From Denitrificimonas caeni (GTDB taxonomy: Bacteria > Pseudomonadota > Gammaproteobacteria > Pseudomonadales > Pseudomonadaceae), in the NCBI RefSeq assembly GCF_905120345.1, contig NZ_CAJHOA010000006.1, positions 1 through 64,000 of the forward strand: 64,000 nucleotides of DNA, written 5' to 3'. The translations under genes and the position numbers were made by a program. Positions 20,691-29,910 of this stretch are shown here, piece by piece. Under the pieces are notes generated by a model that was not told the DNA's origin, did not search any database, and saw only the letters and a program-made list of their open reading frames with translations. Within the stretch, counting starts at the first letter, position 1; each line of letters opens with the position of its first letter.

Positions 20691-22145
20691 TTACAACAAC
20701 GCACCGATGCTGATCACTACGCTAATAAACACCGTCAAAATCAATAGCAGTGGCCAAATAAATACCAGCCAGCGGTCATACGACACGCGGCCAATCGCCA
20801 AACCACCCAGTACCACGGCAAAGGTTGGATTCACCAAGTTGACTAAGCCATTAGCCGACTGGAATGCAGTCACCACCAGCGCACGATCAACATGGGCAAA
20901 GTCTGCTAAAGGCGCCAGAATTGGCATCGACAGTACCGCTAAACCGGATGACGACGGCACAAAGAAACTCATGCCCACTTCAATCCAAAACATCAGGTTA
21001 ATAAACGCCAGCTCGGGCAAACCGCCCAAGGTGGTTTCCGCGCTGTGCAAAATGCTGTCGGCAATCATGCCCTGCTCCATAATCACCACAATGCCGCGGG
21101 CTAAACCGACCACCAAGGCAACGCCAAGTAAGTCGCGCGCACCATCAACAAAGCTTTCTGTCAGCCTTTTCTCACCCAGACGCGCGATCAGACCAATCAC
21201 AATGGCTGAACCCATAAATAAGCCGCCCATTTGCGCCATCCACCAATCTTGTGATGACACACCCCAGATCATCACCATAAAGGTCAGCGCAAAAATAACT
21301 AAGGCGATGCTTTGTACGCCGGTCAGGGCCGACTTTTCCGCAGCCTCATCGTGTTCTTGTAAGAAGTAATCACGGTGTGCCTGCCATTGTTTCGCTACGA
21401 CTGATCGTGTCGGATCATCTTTAACTCGCTTGGCGTAACGCATCACATAGACAGCGCAGATGATCAAGCCACCAATCAACAGCAGCAAACGCAAACCTAA
21501 GCCATCGGTAAATGGGATACTCGCCGCATTCGCCGCAATCACTGTGGCAAAAGGATTAATGGTTGAACCCAAGACACCGATACCGGCACCAACCATCACA
21601 ATCGCCACCCCAGTGACGGCGTCATAGCCCGCGGAAATAATCACCGGAATCAAAATGGCATAAAACGCGAGGGTTTCCTCGGCCATCCCGTACGTCGTGC
21701 CGCCGAAAGCAAACAGCGTCATCAGGATTGGAATCATCCATAACTCTCGCCCCTCCAGCCGCCGCATGGCGCTACGAATCCCGGTATCAATCGCGCCAGT
21801 GGCATTCATCACCCCGAGGAAACCACCGAGAAACAACACAAATAAAGCCACATCTACGGCATTCGCGACATAACTGTCAGGATTATAAAATCCGGCAGTG
21901 GGTGCCAGCATGACATCGACAAATCCTTGCGGCTTAGCCTCAACAATCTGATAGGTGCCAGGCACCGCCACCTCGCGTCCAACCTCATCACTCATGACAC
22001 GATCGTACTTACCTGCTGGAATAATCCAGGTTAAGGCAGCAACCAAAATAATCAGTAAAAAGAGAATGGTATACGCGGTGGGAAAGCGAGAACTTAATGT
22101 TTGCTCAATGTTTTGCTCGTCTGGTTGTTCTTTCTGACTAGCCAT
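20691..22145 (-). CDS. Arginine/ornithine antiporter, YfcC (DcuC-like) type
   Basis: A 484-residue membrane protein with about twelve helices. Landmarks are TWIIPAGKYDR, FAFGGTTYGMAEET, GSTINPFATVIAA and SFFVPSSSGLAVLSMP, which are those of the YfcC family. It is first in the arc operon, where an arginine/ornithine exchanger is expected. It is unrelated to the APC-type ArcD of P. aeruginosa. The transport role is inferred from operon position and family. Confidence 0.85.
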   Translation of the reverse strand: MASQKEQPDEQNIEQTLSSRFPTAYTILFLLIILVAALTWIIPAGKYDRVMSDEVGREVAVPGTYQIVEAKPQGFVDVMLAPTAGFYNPDSYVANAVDVALFVLFLGGFLGVMNATGAIDTGIRSAMRRLEGRELWMIPILMTLFAFGGTTYGMAEETLAFYAILIPVIISAGYDAVTGVAIVMVGAGIGVLGSTINPFATVIAANAASIPFTDGLGLRLLLLIGGLIICAVYVMRYAKRVKDDPTRSVVAKQWQAHRDYFLQEHDEAAEKSALTGVQSIALVIFALTFMVMIWGVSSQDWWMAQMGGLFMGSAIVIGLIARLGEKRLTESFVDGARDLLGVALVVGLARGIVVIMEQGMIADSILHSAETTLGGLPELAFINLMFWIEVGMSFFVPSSSGLAVLSMPILAPLADFAHVDRALVVTAFQSANGLVNLVNPTFAVVLGGLAIGRVSYDRWLVFIWPLLLILTVFISVVISIGALL

Positions 22146-22203
22146 GTCGTGTACTCCTTAATGAGACTTTAGTCACAGGCTAGCCCAGCCCAACGATCTT
22201 TCA

Positions 22204-22217
22204 TTGATCTTGGTCAA
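22204..22217 (-). promoter_or_regulatory. ANR/FNR-like box before the arc operon
   Basis: TTGATCTTGGTCAA matches the FNR/ANR consensus TTGAT-N4-ATCAA with one mismatch. It lies about 60 bases upstream of the first arc gene. A TAGCCT element at 22177-22182 would be a weak -10, roughly where a box centred near -41.5 needs it. Anaerobic activation by ANR is established for arc operons of pseudomonads. Confidence 0.75.
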
Positions 22218-22311
22218 TTTTTATCGGGATTATCGCAAGTCTTTATCGAAAATTTTGTCCGCGTGAAGATCAAGCATGTAAATCATTCTCAAGTGGAAAA
22301 TATTTCACACA

Positions 22312-22333
22312 GATAGAATTGATTCTCATTAAC
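22312..22333 (+). promoter_or_regulatory. Fur-box-like site before the ftr operon
   Basis: On the minus strand the core reads AATGAGAATCAATTCTATC, close to Pseudomonas Fur sites of the AATGAGAATCATT type. It lies about 70 bases upstream of the P19 gene. A second, shorter half-match, AATCATTCTC, is at 22281-22290. Iron repression of the downstream uptake operon is the natural reading. Confidence 0.6.
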
Positions 22334-22398
22334 GATAGGTTTAGGCTTTTCTGCACAGTTTTACCGTCATCTTCTCTCGCTCAAACAAGGACTATTGC

Positions 22399-22953
22399 AT
22401 GTTAAAAATTAGCCATCTTGCTCTTGCCTGTTCTGTCGCCTTCTGTACCAGTCAAGCCTTTGCTAAAGAGTATCCCGTCGGTCAGCCCGTGTTAAAAAAC
22501 GGTATGGAAATCGCTGGTGTCTATTTACAACCAGTGACCATGGATAACGGCAGTGGCCACACTCATCATCTTCCAGCGGTTGACGCCGACCTGCACCTTG
22601 AAGCTGATATCCACGCGACCGAAAACAACCGCAATGGTTTTGCCGAAGGCGACTGGATACCCTATTTAAGCATCAGCTATCAACTGCAAAAACTCGATGG
22701 CAAAAGCCCAGTACAAGAAGGCAGCTTTATGCCGATGGTTGCCAACGACGGTACCCACTACGGTGAGAACGTTAAAATGCAAGGTCCAGGTAAATACCGC
22801 GTCACCTACACCATTTCACCGCCATCAGAAAATCCAAAAGTAGATTTTGGCCGCCACATTGATAAAGAAACCGGCGTTGCCGAATGGTGGCAGACCTTTA
22901 CTGTTTCTTGGGATTTTGTCTACGCCGGTATTGGTAAAAAAGGCGGCTATTAA
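22399..22953 (+). CDS. Periplasmic iron-binding protein, P19/FtrA family
   Basis: A 184-residue protein with a signal peptide ending near SQAFA-KEYPVG (about residue 22). It contains GSGHTHHLPAVDADLHLEADI, with the His-rich copper/iron site of the P19/Tp34 family, and a C-terminal EWWQTFTVSWDFVY. P19 binds metal in the periplasm and supplies an FTR1-type permease. It starts a four-gene run with a cupredoxin, FTR1 and a polyferredoxin, the FtrABCD arrangement. Confidence 0.92.
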   Translation: MLKISHLALACSVAFCTSQAFAKEYPVGQPVLKNGMEIAGVYLQPVTMDNGSGHTHHLPAVDADLHLEADIHATENNRNGFAEGDWIPYLSISYQLQKLDGKSPVQEGSFMPMVANDGTHYGENVKMQGPGKYRVTYTISPPSENPKVDFGRHIDKETGVAEWWQTFTVSWDFVYAGIGKKGGY

Positions 22954-23018
22954 TCTTACTGTGCGCTGCCAGCAAGGTGTTTGATGTCGTCTTGCTGGCA
23001 TATTTCAAGGAGACCCTG

Positions 23019-23345
23019 ATGCGTTATCTTGGCGTTGCTTTACTGACTGCACTGCTGAGTTCCAGCGTCAGCGCGGCAGAAGCATTTACTGTACAACTGG
23101 AAATGAAAGACGGCGAGTTGATTCCCAACACGCTAACCGTGCCCGCTAATACGCGTATTCGTATTGAAGTCCACAACAGCGGTAGCAGTCCTGCCGAATT
23201 TGAAAGCACACAACTGCGCAAAGAAAAAGTTCTCGCGCCTGGCGCTAAATCAGTGGTGGTCATCGCCCGCTTACGCCCAGGGCAATACAGCTTTTTTGAC
23301 GATTTTCATCTAGATCATCCCCGCGGATTGGTTATCGCAGAGTAA
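23019..23345 (+). CDS. Cupredoxin-domain protein, FtrB-like
   Basis: A 108-residue exported protein from ATG 23019, which has AAGGAG upstream; the longer frame from 22977 lacks this. The signal peptide ends near SSVSAAEA. The rest is a cupredoxin fold with TLTVPANTRIRIEVHN. In FtrABCD systems this protein is thought to oxidise ferrous iron or pass electrons before permeation. It is 3 bp from FTR1. Confidence 0.85.
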   Translation: MRYLGVALLTALLSSSVSAAEAFTVQLEMKDGELIPNTLTVPANTRIRIEVHNSGSSPAEFESTQLRKEKVLAPGAKSVVVIARLRPGQYSFFDDFHLDHPRGLVIAE

Positions 23346-23348
23346 ATT

Positions 23349-24218
23349 ATGGCTCAAACATTATTTGTCGTCTGGCGTGAGGCAATGGAGGCGTTGCTGG
23401 TCATTGGTATTTTATATGCCTGGTTAAGCAGCTTCCCGGAAGGACAACAAGGCAAGCGTTACCTGTTATTCGGCGTGTTATTGGGCAGTCTGATGGCGGT
23501 CTTTTTAGCCGCGAGTATTTACGGTTTATCCAGCCTTCTATCGGGCGACAGCTATGATTTATTTTTAATTGCCATGCAGCTGCTGGCCGCCGTACTAATA
23601 GTACAGATGGTGTATTGGATGAACCAACACGGCCGCCATCTTAGACAGCATCTGGAAAACGGCCTTAGCCAGCAGGTCAGTCAAGCCAACTGGCTCGGCG
23701 TGACTTTTATTACTGCGATTGCAATTGCGCGCGAAGGCAGTGAAATTGTAGTATTTTTATCCAGCACGATTTTCAGCTTAACCAGCGCGACTCTGCTGCC
23801 GTTTATACTGACCTGTGTGCTGGGTTTAGTCTTGGCTTTTATCACCTTCTATATCTTTCAAGCCAGCCAACGCTGGTTGGCTTGGCCGGTGTTTTTCAAA
23901 GTCACCAGCGCTATTTTATTATTCCTCGGCGCATCGCTGTTTCTTAAAGGCATGGAAGGCGCGTTTGAGTTCAGCCTTAATTATGACTGGAACATACCAG
24001 ACTTCTTGCTCGACCCGGCGTGGGATATTTCTGCGCTACTGGATGATTCCAGTCCACTCGGCAGTTTACTAGCGTCCTTATTTGCTTATCGCGCCATGCC
24101 CGCCTGGTTTAGCGTGCTCAGCTTTGCCCTGTATTGGCTGGCTGTTTATCTATTATTTAAAGTGATCAAACCGCGCATGGATAGCACTGCAAAACCACAG
24201 ACACAACACTATGTGTAA
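23349..24218 (+). CDS. FTR1-family iron permease
   Basis: A 289-residue membrane protein with seven hydrophobic segments. It has two RExxE iron motifs, REAME at residues 10-14 and REGSE near residue 128, as in Ftr1p, EfeU and FtrC. It moves iron across the inner membrane. It sits between the cupredoxin and the polyferredoxin. Confidence 0.93.
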   Translation: MAQTLFVVWREAMEALLVIGILYAWLSSFPEGQQGKRYLLFGVLLGSLMAVFLAASIYGLSSLLSGDSYDLFLIAMQLLAAVLIVQMVYWMNQHGRHLRQHLENGLSQQVSQANWLGVTFITAIAIAREGSEIVVFLSSTIFSLTSATLLPFILTCVLGLVLAFITFYIFQASQRWLAWPVFFKVTSAILLFLGASLFLKGMEGAFEFSLNYDWNIPDFLLDPAWDISALLDDSSPLGSLLASLFAYRAMPAWFSVLSFALYWLAVYLLFKVIKPRMDSTAKPQTQHYV

Positions 24219-24226
24219 GGCTCAGC

Positions 24227-25618
24227 ATGCAAAGTAAAAGCTCTCGCTATATCGCCTATGCCGGTTATTGGTTACGCGATCACCGCAAAGTTATTTTAGC
24301 CATTCAGTGGTTCATTGTGCTGTTCTATGCCGCGCTGATCATCATCCCCTGCTTCTATCCGGTACCGGATAACGACGCACGCCTACTTAACAACCTCACG
24401 GTGTTTGCGCAGTTTTGCTTCTGGGGTATTTGGTGGCCGTTTGTACTGCTATCGATGGTGTTCTTGGGACGTTTTTGGTGCGGGGTAATGTGTCCAGAAG
24501 GCGCGCTAACTGAATGGGCCTCGAATAGAGGCTTAGGCCGGCCGATTCCAAAATGGATGCGTTGGGGCGGCTGGCCGTTTACCGCGTTTGCTTTGACTAC
24601 TATTTACGGGCAGTTGGTCAGTGTCTATCAATACCCTTGGGCGGTACTGCTGGTACTCGGCGGCTCCACCGTCGCAGCGATAGTAGTGGGCTTTTTATAC
24701 GCGAAAAACAAACGCGCGTGGTGCAACTACCTGTGCCCGGTTAACGGCGTGTTTGCTTTACTGTCGAAATTGGCGCCGGTGTATTACAAAGTCGACAAAT
24801 TCGCTTGGGATGAGAATCGCCAGTACGAGAAAGATAACCTGATCAAAGTCGTACAAGTCAATTGCGCGCCTTTGCAACCCTTACGCAGCATGCAAGGCAG
24901 CAGTGGTTGCCATATGTGCGGACGTTGCAGCGGTCATCACAATGCGATTGATTTGAGCTTTCGCTCACCGACCGATGAAGTAGTACGCCTCGGCGCCAGC
25001 CAAGCAACCTTTTGGCAAATGGCTTTAATTCTGTATGGCTTACTCGGCATCGCGATCGGCGCCTTTCACTGGAGCATGAGCCCATGGTTTATCCAATACA
25101 AACTGAGCTTGGCTGAGTTTTTTATCGACCATGATATCTGGTGGATCCTCGACAACAATGCGCCTTGGTTTTTGCTAACCCACTATCCTGAAAATAATGA
25201 TGTCTTTTCTTGGTTGGATGGCTTGTGCATTCTCACTTATATTCTCGGCACTGCAGCGCTAATGGGCACAGCGCTGCTGGCTTGTTTAACTGCTGCCACC
25301 GCCATTGCTGGACCGGTTAGTCGCCAGCGTCTTTACCATCTTGCCCAAGCCTTTATTCCGATTGCTGGGGCTGGGGTGTTTCTGGGTTTATCAGCGACCA
25401 CTTTGTCGTTAATTAAACACGAAGGCATCAATACTTGGTGGGCCAACGATGTGCGCTTGCTGCTACTGGTGATCGCCAGTCTGGCAGTCGCTTGGTTGGG
25501 CTTTAGGATCTTACAATTGTGGACGTCTGGCTGGCGTTTAGTGCTGTCCTTCACTGCTGTTTTAGCGGCTCTGGCAGTGGTCAATAGCGCCTGGGGACTG
25601 ATGTTCTGGTGGTGGTAA
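24227..25618 (+). CDS. 4Fe-4S polyferredoxin membrane protein, FtrD-like
   Basis: A 463-residue membrane protein of the NapH/CcoG-like type. Two CxxxCP motifs (CGVMCPEG, CNYLCPVNG) and a CHMCGRCSGHHNAI cluster suggest Fe-S centres or quinol-linked electron transfer. About nine membrane segments are visible. In FtrABCD operons this subunit is thought to accept electrons released by iron oxidation. It ends the operon; the next gene is 116 bp away. Confidence 0.88.
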   Translation: MQSKSSRYIAYAGYWLRDHRKVILAIQWFIVLFYAALIIIPCFYPVPDNDARLLNNLTVFAQFCFWGIWWPFVLLSMVFLGRFWCGVMCPEGALTEWASNRGLGRPIPKWMRWGGWPFTAFALTTIYGQLVSVYQYPWAVLLVLGGSTVAAIVVGFLYAKNKRAWCNYLCPVNGVFALLSKLAPVYYKVDKFAWDENRQYEKDNLIKVVQVNCAPLQPLRSMQGSSGCHMCGRCSGHHNAIDLSFRSPTDEVVRLGASQATFWQMALILYGLLGIAIGAFHWSMSPWFIQYKLSLAEFFIDHDIWWILDNNAPWFLLTHYPENNDVFSWLDGLCILTYILGTAALMGTALLACLTAATAIAGPVSRQRLYHLAQAFIPIAGAGVFLGLSATTLSLIKHEGINTWWANDVRLLLLVIASLAVAWLGFRILQLWTSGWRLVLSFTAVLAALAVVNSAWGLMFWWW

Positions 25619-25734
25619 AGTGCTTGCACACAACTCAAGCGCAAGCACTGCGAAAAACATCATTATAGAGTTGTACAGTCAAAGTATTCACTGGCTTACC
25701 TAGTAGGTATATATAAATAACAAGGGGGATATAA

Positions 25735-26364
25735 ATGGATTTATTGCATGGCATCGTTTTAATTACGTTGATACATCTTTTGGCGGCAGCATCACCAGGA
25801 CCAGATTTTGTGCTGGTCACACAACAAACGTTGGCGAGAGGTAAAAAGAGCGGTTTCTTGTGCAGCCTTGGTATTGCGCTTGGCTTATCGATTCATATCA
25901 TCTATTCATCATTTGGGCTGGCCGCGATTATTGCCAACTCTACAAGCGGATTATGGATTATCAAAATACTAGGTGGGACCTACCTGCTGTACTTGGGCTA
26001 CAAAGGGTTGCGCTCAAAACCTCAAAACGCAGCAGATGCTGAGTCGCGTATCGCGAGTCGTGAATCATGGATGAAAACGATAAGCATGGGTTTTTGGTGC
26101 AATGTTCTTAACCCTAAAGCGCCAATTTATTTTGTTGCTCTGTTCACGGTTGTGCTTTCACCTGACATGCCTTTGTATCAATTGGCCATTTATGGCATCT
26201 GGATCATGCTGGTGCAGTTTTTTTGGTTTTCATTGGTGGTTATGTTTTTATCTCAACCCGCAATTAATGCTCAGTTTAAAAAGCTGGGGCATTGGATTGA
26301 CCGTCTATTTGGCGGAGCAATGGTATTGCTGGGGCTAAAAGTCTTGAGTACGAAAATAAACTAA
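25735..26364 (+). CDS. LysE/RhtB-family amino-acid exporter
   Basis: A 209-residue, six-helix exporter. It has the family's N-terminal ASPGPDFVLV signature and GGTYLLYLGYKGLRS. Family members export amino acids such as lysine, threonine or homoserine; the substrate here is not evident. A strong AAGGGGGA precedes the ATG. It does not appear linked to the iron operon. Confidence 0.9.
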   Translation: MDLLHGIVLITLIHLLAAASPGPDFVLVTQQTLARGKKSGFLCSLGIALGLSIHIIYSSFGLAAIIANSTSGLWIIKILGGTYLLYLGYKGLRSKPQNAADAESRIASRESWMKTISMGFWCNVLNPKAPIYFVALFTVVLSPDMPLYQLAIYGIWIMLVQFFWFSLVVMFLSQPAINAQFKKLGHWIDRLFGGAMVLLGLKVLSTKIN

Positions 26365-26448
26365 CCCCCGCCTGCAGGTAGCTGAAACGCTGTAGCTGCT
26401 CAGCTCATGTCCTTGGTATTAGGTTGCAGCACACACTCATCATTGCTT

Positions 26449-27864
26449 TTATGAGTCGATGGACACGCGGGGAAGCTGGATCTCAAAAATCATTTTCTCA
26501 GCCGCGCTTTTTGCCGTAATCGTGCCGCCATGTGCAGCAATGATCGACTTCACAATGGCTAAGCCTAAACCGGCCCCATCGCCTTTACGTTGGCGTGAAG
26601 GATCGGCCCGATAAAAGCGATCAAATAATTTCGGTAGATGCTTAGGATTGATGGTTAATCCAGGGTTTTCAACTCGAATTATCACTGTAGCGTCGTTGTT
26701 CATCACTAGACTCACTGTGACTGCCTGCCCGGCTGAAGTATAACGTATGGCATTGGATAAAAGATTACTCAGTGCGCGGCGAATCATCAGTCTATCGCCC
26801 TGAACATACACGACTGGACCTTGACACAGCAAGGAGACGGAGCGCTCCTCAGCCCACGCCTCGAAGTAATCAAAGAGCATCTGCACTTCAGTGCGCACGT
26901 TGACTTCAATCCGCTCCGCTTGCAACTGATTATTATCGGCCTGAGCCAAAAACAGCATATCGCCGACCATTTTGGCCATACGCTCATATTCTTCCAAATT
27001 CGAATACAAGATTTCTTGATACTGCTCGGCATCACGCGGTTGCGACAGAGCCACTTCAGTTTGCGTGCGCAGATTAGTTATCGGGGTACGCAACTCGTGG
27101 GCGATATCAGCAGAAAAATTTGACAGACGCTGAAAACCTTCTTCGATTCGATCGAGCATGTCGTTAAATGATACGGCGAGTTCGGTTAATTCGACCGGAA
27201 CCGTGTTCGGTGCCAATCGAATAGACAGTCGATCGGATTTAATTCGACGGATTTCTGCACTGATACGACGCAGAGGTGCATGACCTTGATAAACCGCAAA
27301 CCATGTTGCCAAAATAGCAACCAAGCAAGCGGCCAAGGTAATCAGCTGTAAGTAAGTACGAAAACTGTCAAGGTAGTGCAGATGAAAACCAATATCTGTC
27401 GCAACCGCTAAGGTTAAGGGCTTGTCATCCAGAACGCCCGCTGGCATTAATTGCACAGCAGCACCTCGGTAGGTCTGCCCCTTGTCCTGCCACATTTTTA
27501 CCCTACCAATATTGATTGTATCTGCCGAAGGAGTCAGTCGCGTAAAGCCATCAAGACCTGTAGTAACCGTCGCGTAAATCACTTTTCCGTTAGAGTCGGA
27601 TAGCTGAAACTGAGCATTGTGATGTCCAGAAATCGCACCCGCCAATCGACGTTTAATCTCGGCAGTTGTAGCGCCTGGCAATGGCTCGGCAAGTGACTGG
27701 GTAACAGCCTGCACCAGCGCATTCAGCTCATCAACATCCTGTTGGATAAAATGGGTATCAATCGAACGCTCGATTATCCAGCCAACGCTCAGAAGCACCA
27801 GAATGATGACCGCACCGATGGATAGAGTTAGGCGCAGTACTAGCGATGCAGGGCGAGGTGTCAC
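26449..27864 (-). CDS. Heavy-metal sensor histidine kinase (CusS/CopS-like)
   Basis: A 471-residue kinase. It has a first membrane helix near residues 12-28, a periplasmic sensor domain to about residue 170, a second helix, a HAMP segment (APLRRISAEIRRI), the HisKA phosphoacceptor His256 in DIAHELRTPI, and an ATPase domain with DGAGLGLAIVKSI. The domain plan matches the CusS/CopS copper-sensor group. Its start lies 3 bp after the response-regulator stop. Copper or silver sensing is inferred from the neighbouring efflux genes. Confidence 0.9.
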   Translation of the reverse strand: MTPRPASLVLRLTLSIGAVIILVLLSVGWIIERSIDTHFIQQDVDELNALVQAVTQSLAEPLPGATTAEIKRRLAGAISGHHNAQFQLSDSNGKVIYATVTTGLDGFTRLTPSADTINIGRVKMWQDKGQTYRGAAVQLMPAGVLDDKPLTLAVATDIGFHLHYLDSFRTYLQLITLAACLVAILATWFAVYQGHAPLRRISAEIRRIKSDRLSIRLAPNTVPVELTELAVSFNDMLDRIEEGFQRLSNFSADIAHELRTPITNLRTQTEVALSQPRDAEQYQEILYSNLEEYERMAKMVGDMLFLAQADNNQLQAERIEVNVRTEVQMLFDYFEAWAEERSVSLLCQGPVVYVQGDRLMIRRALSNLLSNAIRYTSAGQAVTVSLVMNNDATVIIRVENPGLTINPKHLPKLFDRFYRADPSRQRKGDGAGLGLAIVKSIIAAHGGTITAKSAAEKMIFEIQLPRVSIDS

Positions 27865-27867
27865 CCG

Positions 27868-28551
27868 TCAAGCCTCACTACTGACGTCAAGCATATAACC
27901 CATGCCACGCACCGTATGAATAAGCTTGGGCTCAAAGTCATCATCAATTTTGGCACGCAGACGCCGAATCGCCACATCGATAACATTAGTATCGCTATCA
28001 AAATTCATATCCCAAACCTGCGATGCAATTAAAGACCGTGGCAACACCTCACCTTGGCGACGCACCAACAACTCCAACAGGGTAAATTCTTTATTGGTCA
28101 GATTAATGCGCACAGCGTGCCGTTGGGCGCGCCGTCGCGGAAGATCCAAAACAAGATCGGCAACCTGTAACTGGTCATGCAAAACAGGCGTGCTACCCCG
28201 GCGCAGTAACGTCCGCACACGTGCCAGCAATTCTGAGAAAGCAAACGGTTTAATCAAATAATCATCAGCACCGAGCTCCAAACCCTTTACGCGGTCTTCG
28301 ACGCTATCGCGTGCGGTCAAGAACAATACCGGTGTCGTCGCTTTCGCTTCGCGCAGCGCTTGCACAATACGCCAACCATCAACATCTGGCAGCATCACAT
28401 CCAAGATAATCAGATCATAGTGCTCTGTCAGCGCGAGGTGGTGTCCGTCGAGTCCAGTGTGGGCCAGATCCACGACAAAACCTGACTCCGACAAGCCTTG
28501 GCGTAGATACTCACCTGTTTTCAGCTCATCTTCAACCACTAGCAGTTTCAT
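27868..28551 (-). CDS. Heavy-metal response regulator (CusR/CopR-like)
   Basis: From ATG 28551 the protein is 227 residues, the size usual for the family; the longer frame to 28587 adds 12 unconserved residues. It has the receiver domain with phosphoacceptor Asp51 (IILDVMLPD), Lys in YLIKPFAF and an OmpR winged helix with [15 protein letters not shown]. It diverges from the copper genes across a palindrome of the CopR type. Confidence 0.9.
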   Translation of the reverse strand: MKLLVVEDELKTGEYLRQGLSESGFVVDLAHTGLDGHHLALTEHYDLIILDVMLPDVDGWRIVQALREAKATTPVLFLTARDSVEDRVKGLELGADDYLIKPFAFSELLARVRTLLRRGSTPVLHDQLQVADLVLDLPRRRAQRHAVRINLTNKEFTLLELLVRRQGEVLPRSLIASQVWDMNFDSDTNVIDVAIRRLRAKIDDDFEPKLIHTVRGMGYMLDVSSEA

Positions 28552-28665
28552 AGGTGCGCCCCGCGAATTCGTTCTATTTATGTCCATGAGAGATCATTAG
28601 CCTGCCTTGTCCGAGCAGGATAAAACCACTCTAACCGAGTTGTACTGTCGTGATCATGACCTATT

Positions 28666-28683
28666 CATTACAAAACTGTAATG
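28666..28683. promoter_or_regulatory. CopR/CusR-like palindrome
   Basis: CATTACAAAACTGTAATG has perfect 7-base arms (CATTACA and TGTAATG) around a 4-base centre. It sits midway between the divergent regulator and cupredoxin genes, as CusR/CopR boxes do. The likely effect is copper-induced transcription of the efflux genes and perhaps of the regulator. Confidence 0.75.
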
Positions 28684-28781
28684 TTCGTGTCATCTGACCG
28701 ACAGTAACGCTGGGTTAAAGTGGCTCTATCAATTGAAGTGCAGTATGCACGGCCATTTATTTTACTGTTGCCGAGGTAGTC

Positions 28782-29288
28782 ATGATCAAAAAAACATTAT
28801 CAATACTTATTTTAAGTACCCTCTCCACCTTAGTCCTCGCTGCAGGCCAACACGCAGGGGATCACCATGCGCACGGCATGCCAGAGCATGACATGAGCAC
28901 GATGTCGCACGCTGCGTCTTTTTATGGTCAGCCCGGTGAAGTGGCGCAAGTGAGTCGCACAATCGAAGTGCGTATGGATGACAATATGCGTTTTACGCCG
29001 GACAAAATCGACGTAAAAGCCGGCGAAACCGTACGCTTTCGCATTATAAACTCAGGCCAAATCCCTCATGAAATGGTAATCGGCTCATTAGATGAACTCA
29101 AGGCGCATGCTGCCGAGATGCTAAAAACGCCCGACATGCAGCACTCAGAACCTAACATGATCACCCTTGATGCTGGCCAACACGGTGAGCTGATCTGGCA
29201 ATTCGACAAAGCCACAAAAGTGGATTTTGCCTGTTTGATTCCAGGTCATACGGAAGCCGGCATGGTGGGCAAGATACATGTTAAATAA
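28782..29288 (+). CDS. Copper-resistance cupredoxin (CopI-like)
   Basis: A 168-residue exported protein with a signal peptide ending near LVLAAGQ. A His/Met-rich N-terminal stretch (HAGDHHAHGMPEHDMSTMSH) is followed by a cupredoxin domain with ligands in IPHEMV and CLIPGHTEAGM. CopI-type periplasmic proteins protect against copper, especially where Cu+ harms haem enzymes. It leads a run with a cytochrome c and a Cu+ ATPase. Confidence 0.85.
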   Translation: MIKKTLSILILSTLSTLVLAAGQHAGDHHAHGMPEHDMSTMSHAASFYGQPGEVAQVSRTIEVRMDDNMRFTPDKIDVKAGETVRFRIINSGQIPHEMVIGSLDELKAHAAEMLKTPDMQHSEPNMITLDAGQHGELIWQFDKATKVDFACLIPGHTEAGMVGKIHVK

Positions 29289-29375
29289 GCTGTATTAAAC
29301 ACAGCTGTGTCGTCCGAGCAACGCCACCTTGCACCCTATATTTAAGCGAGTAAAAAGTAAGTGAGGATAATCAAG

Positions 29376-29858
29376 ATGGCAGCATCGGTAAAAAAAACAG
29401 CGGTAATCATCAGCGCGCTTGGTGTTTTGCTGCTTGGGGCCAGCGTATTGATCTATGGATCGTCGCAGCGGTCACAGCTCTCTTATATTAATCCATCCGA
29501 TAAACAGCTCGTAGCCAGCGGTAAACACCTCTATGCTAAAAACTGCGCATCCTGTCATGGTGCCAAGTTAGAGGGACAGCCTGATTGGCGAATACGCAAA
29601 AGCAATGGCCGCTTACCCGCACCACCGCATGATCAGAGCGGGCACACCTGGCATCATGCCGATGCTGTTTTAATTGATATTACCAAAAACGGTTTAGTGC
29701 CTGGTGTGACAGCGCCAGATGGCTATGTCAGTGATATGCCAGCCTATAACCAGTTACTAAGCAATCATGACATCCGGGCGGTTCTTGCTTATATTAAGAG
29801 TTCTTGGCCACAGCATGTGTTAGCGACTCAGAAGGATATCAGCCAACGACAAGAGTAA
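29376..29858 (+). CDS. Membrane-anchored cytochrome c
   Basis: A 160-residue protein from ATG 29376, with GAGG nine bases upstream; the GTG at 29361 is a less likely start. One N-terminal membrane helix (about residues 7-27) serves as anchor or uncleaved signal. One haem site, CASCH, is present and the distal Met is probably in VSDMPAYN. Class I cytochromes of this form occur in copper-resistance loci; the redox partner is not known. Confidence 0.85.
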   Translation: MAASVKKTAVIISALGVLLLGASVLIYGSSQRSQLSYINPSDKQLVASGKHLYAKNCASCHGAKLEGQPDWRIRKSNGRLPAPPHDQSGHTWHHADAVLIDITKNGLVPGVTAPDGYVSDMPAYNQLLSNHDIRAVLAYIKSSWPQHVLATQKDISQRQE

Positions 29859-29910
29859 GGTCTTGGGCATGTTGTTCTTCTATTTGCCTCTAAAATAGGA
29901 TGTAAACAGC

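Noticed and set aside
29361-29375. GTG start for the cytochrome c gene
   Set aside because: The ATG at 29376 has GAGG at a better distance and gives a normal signal-anchor.
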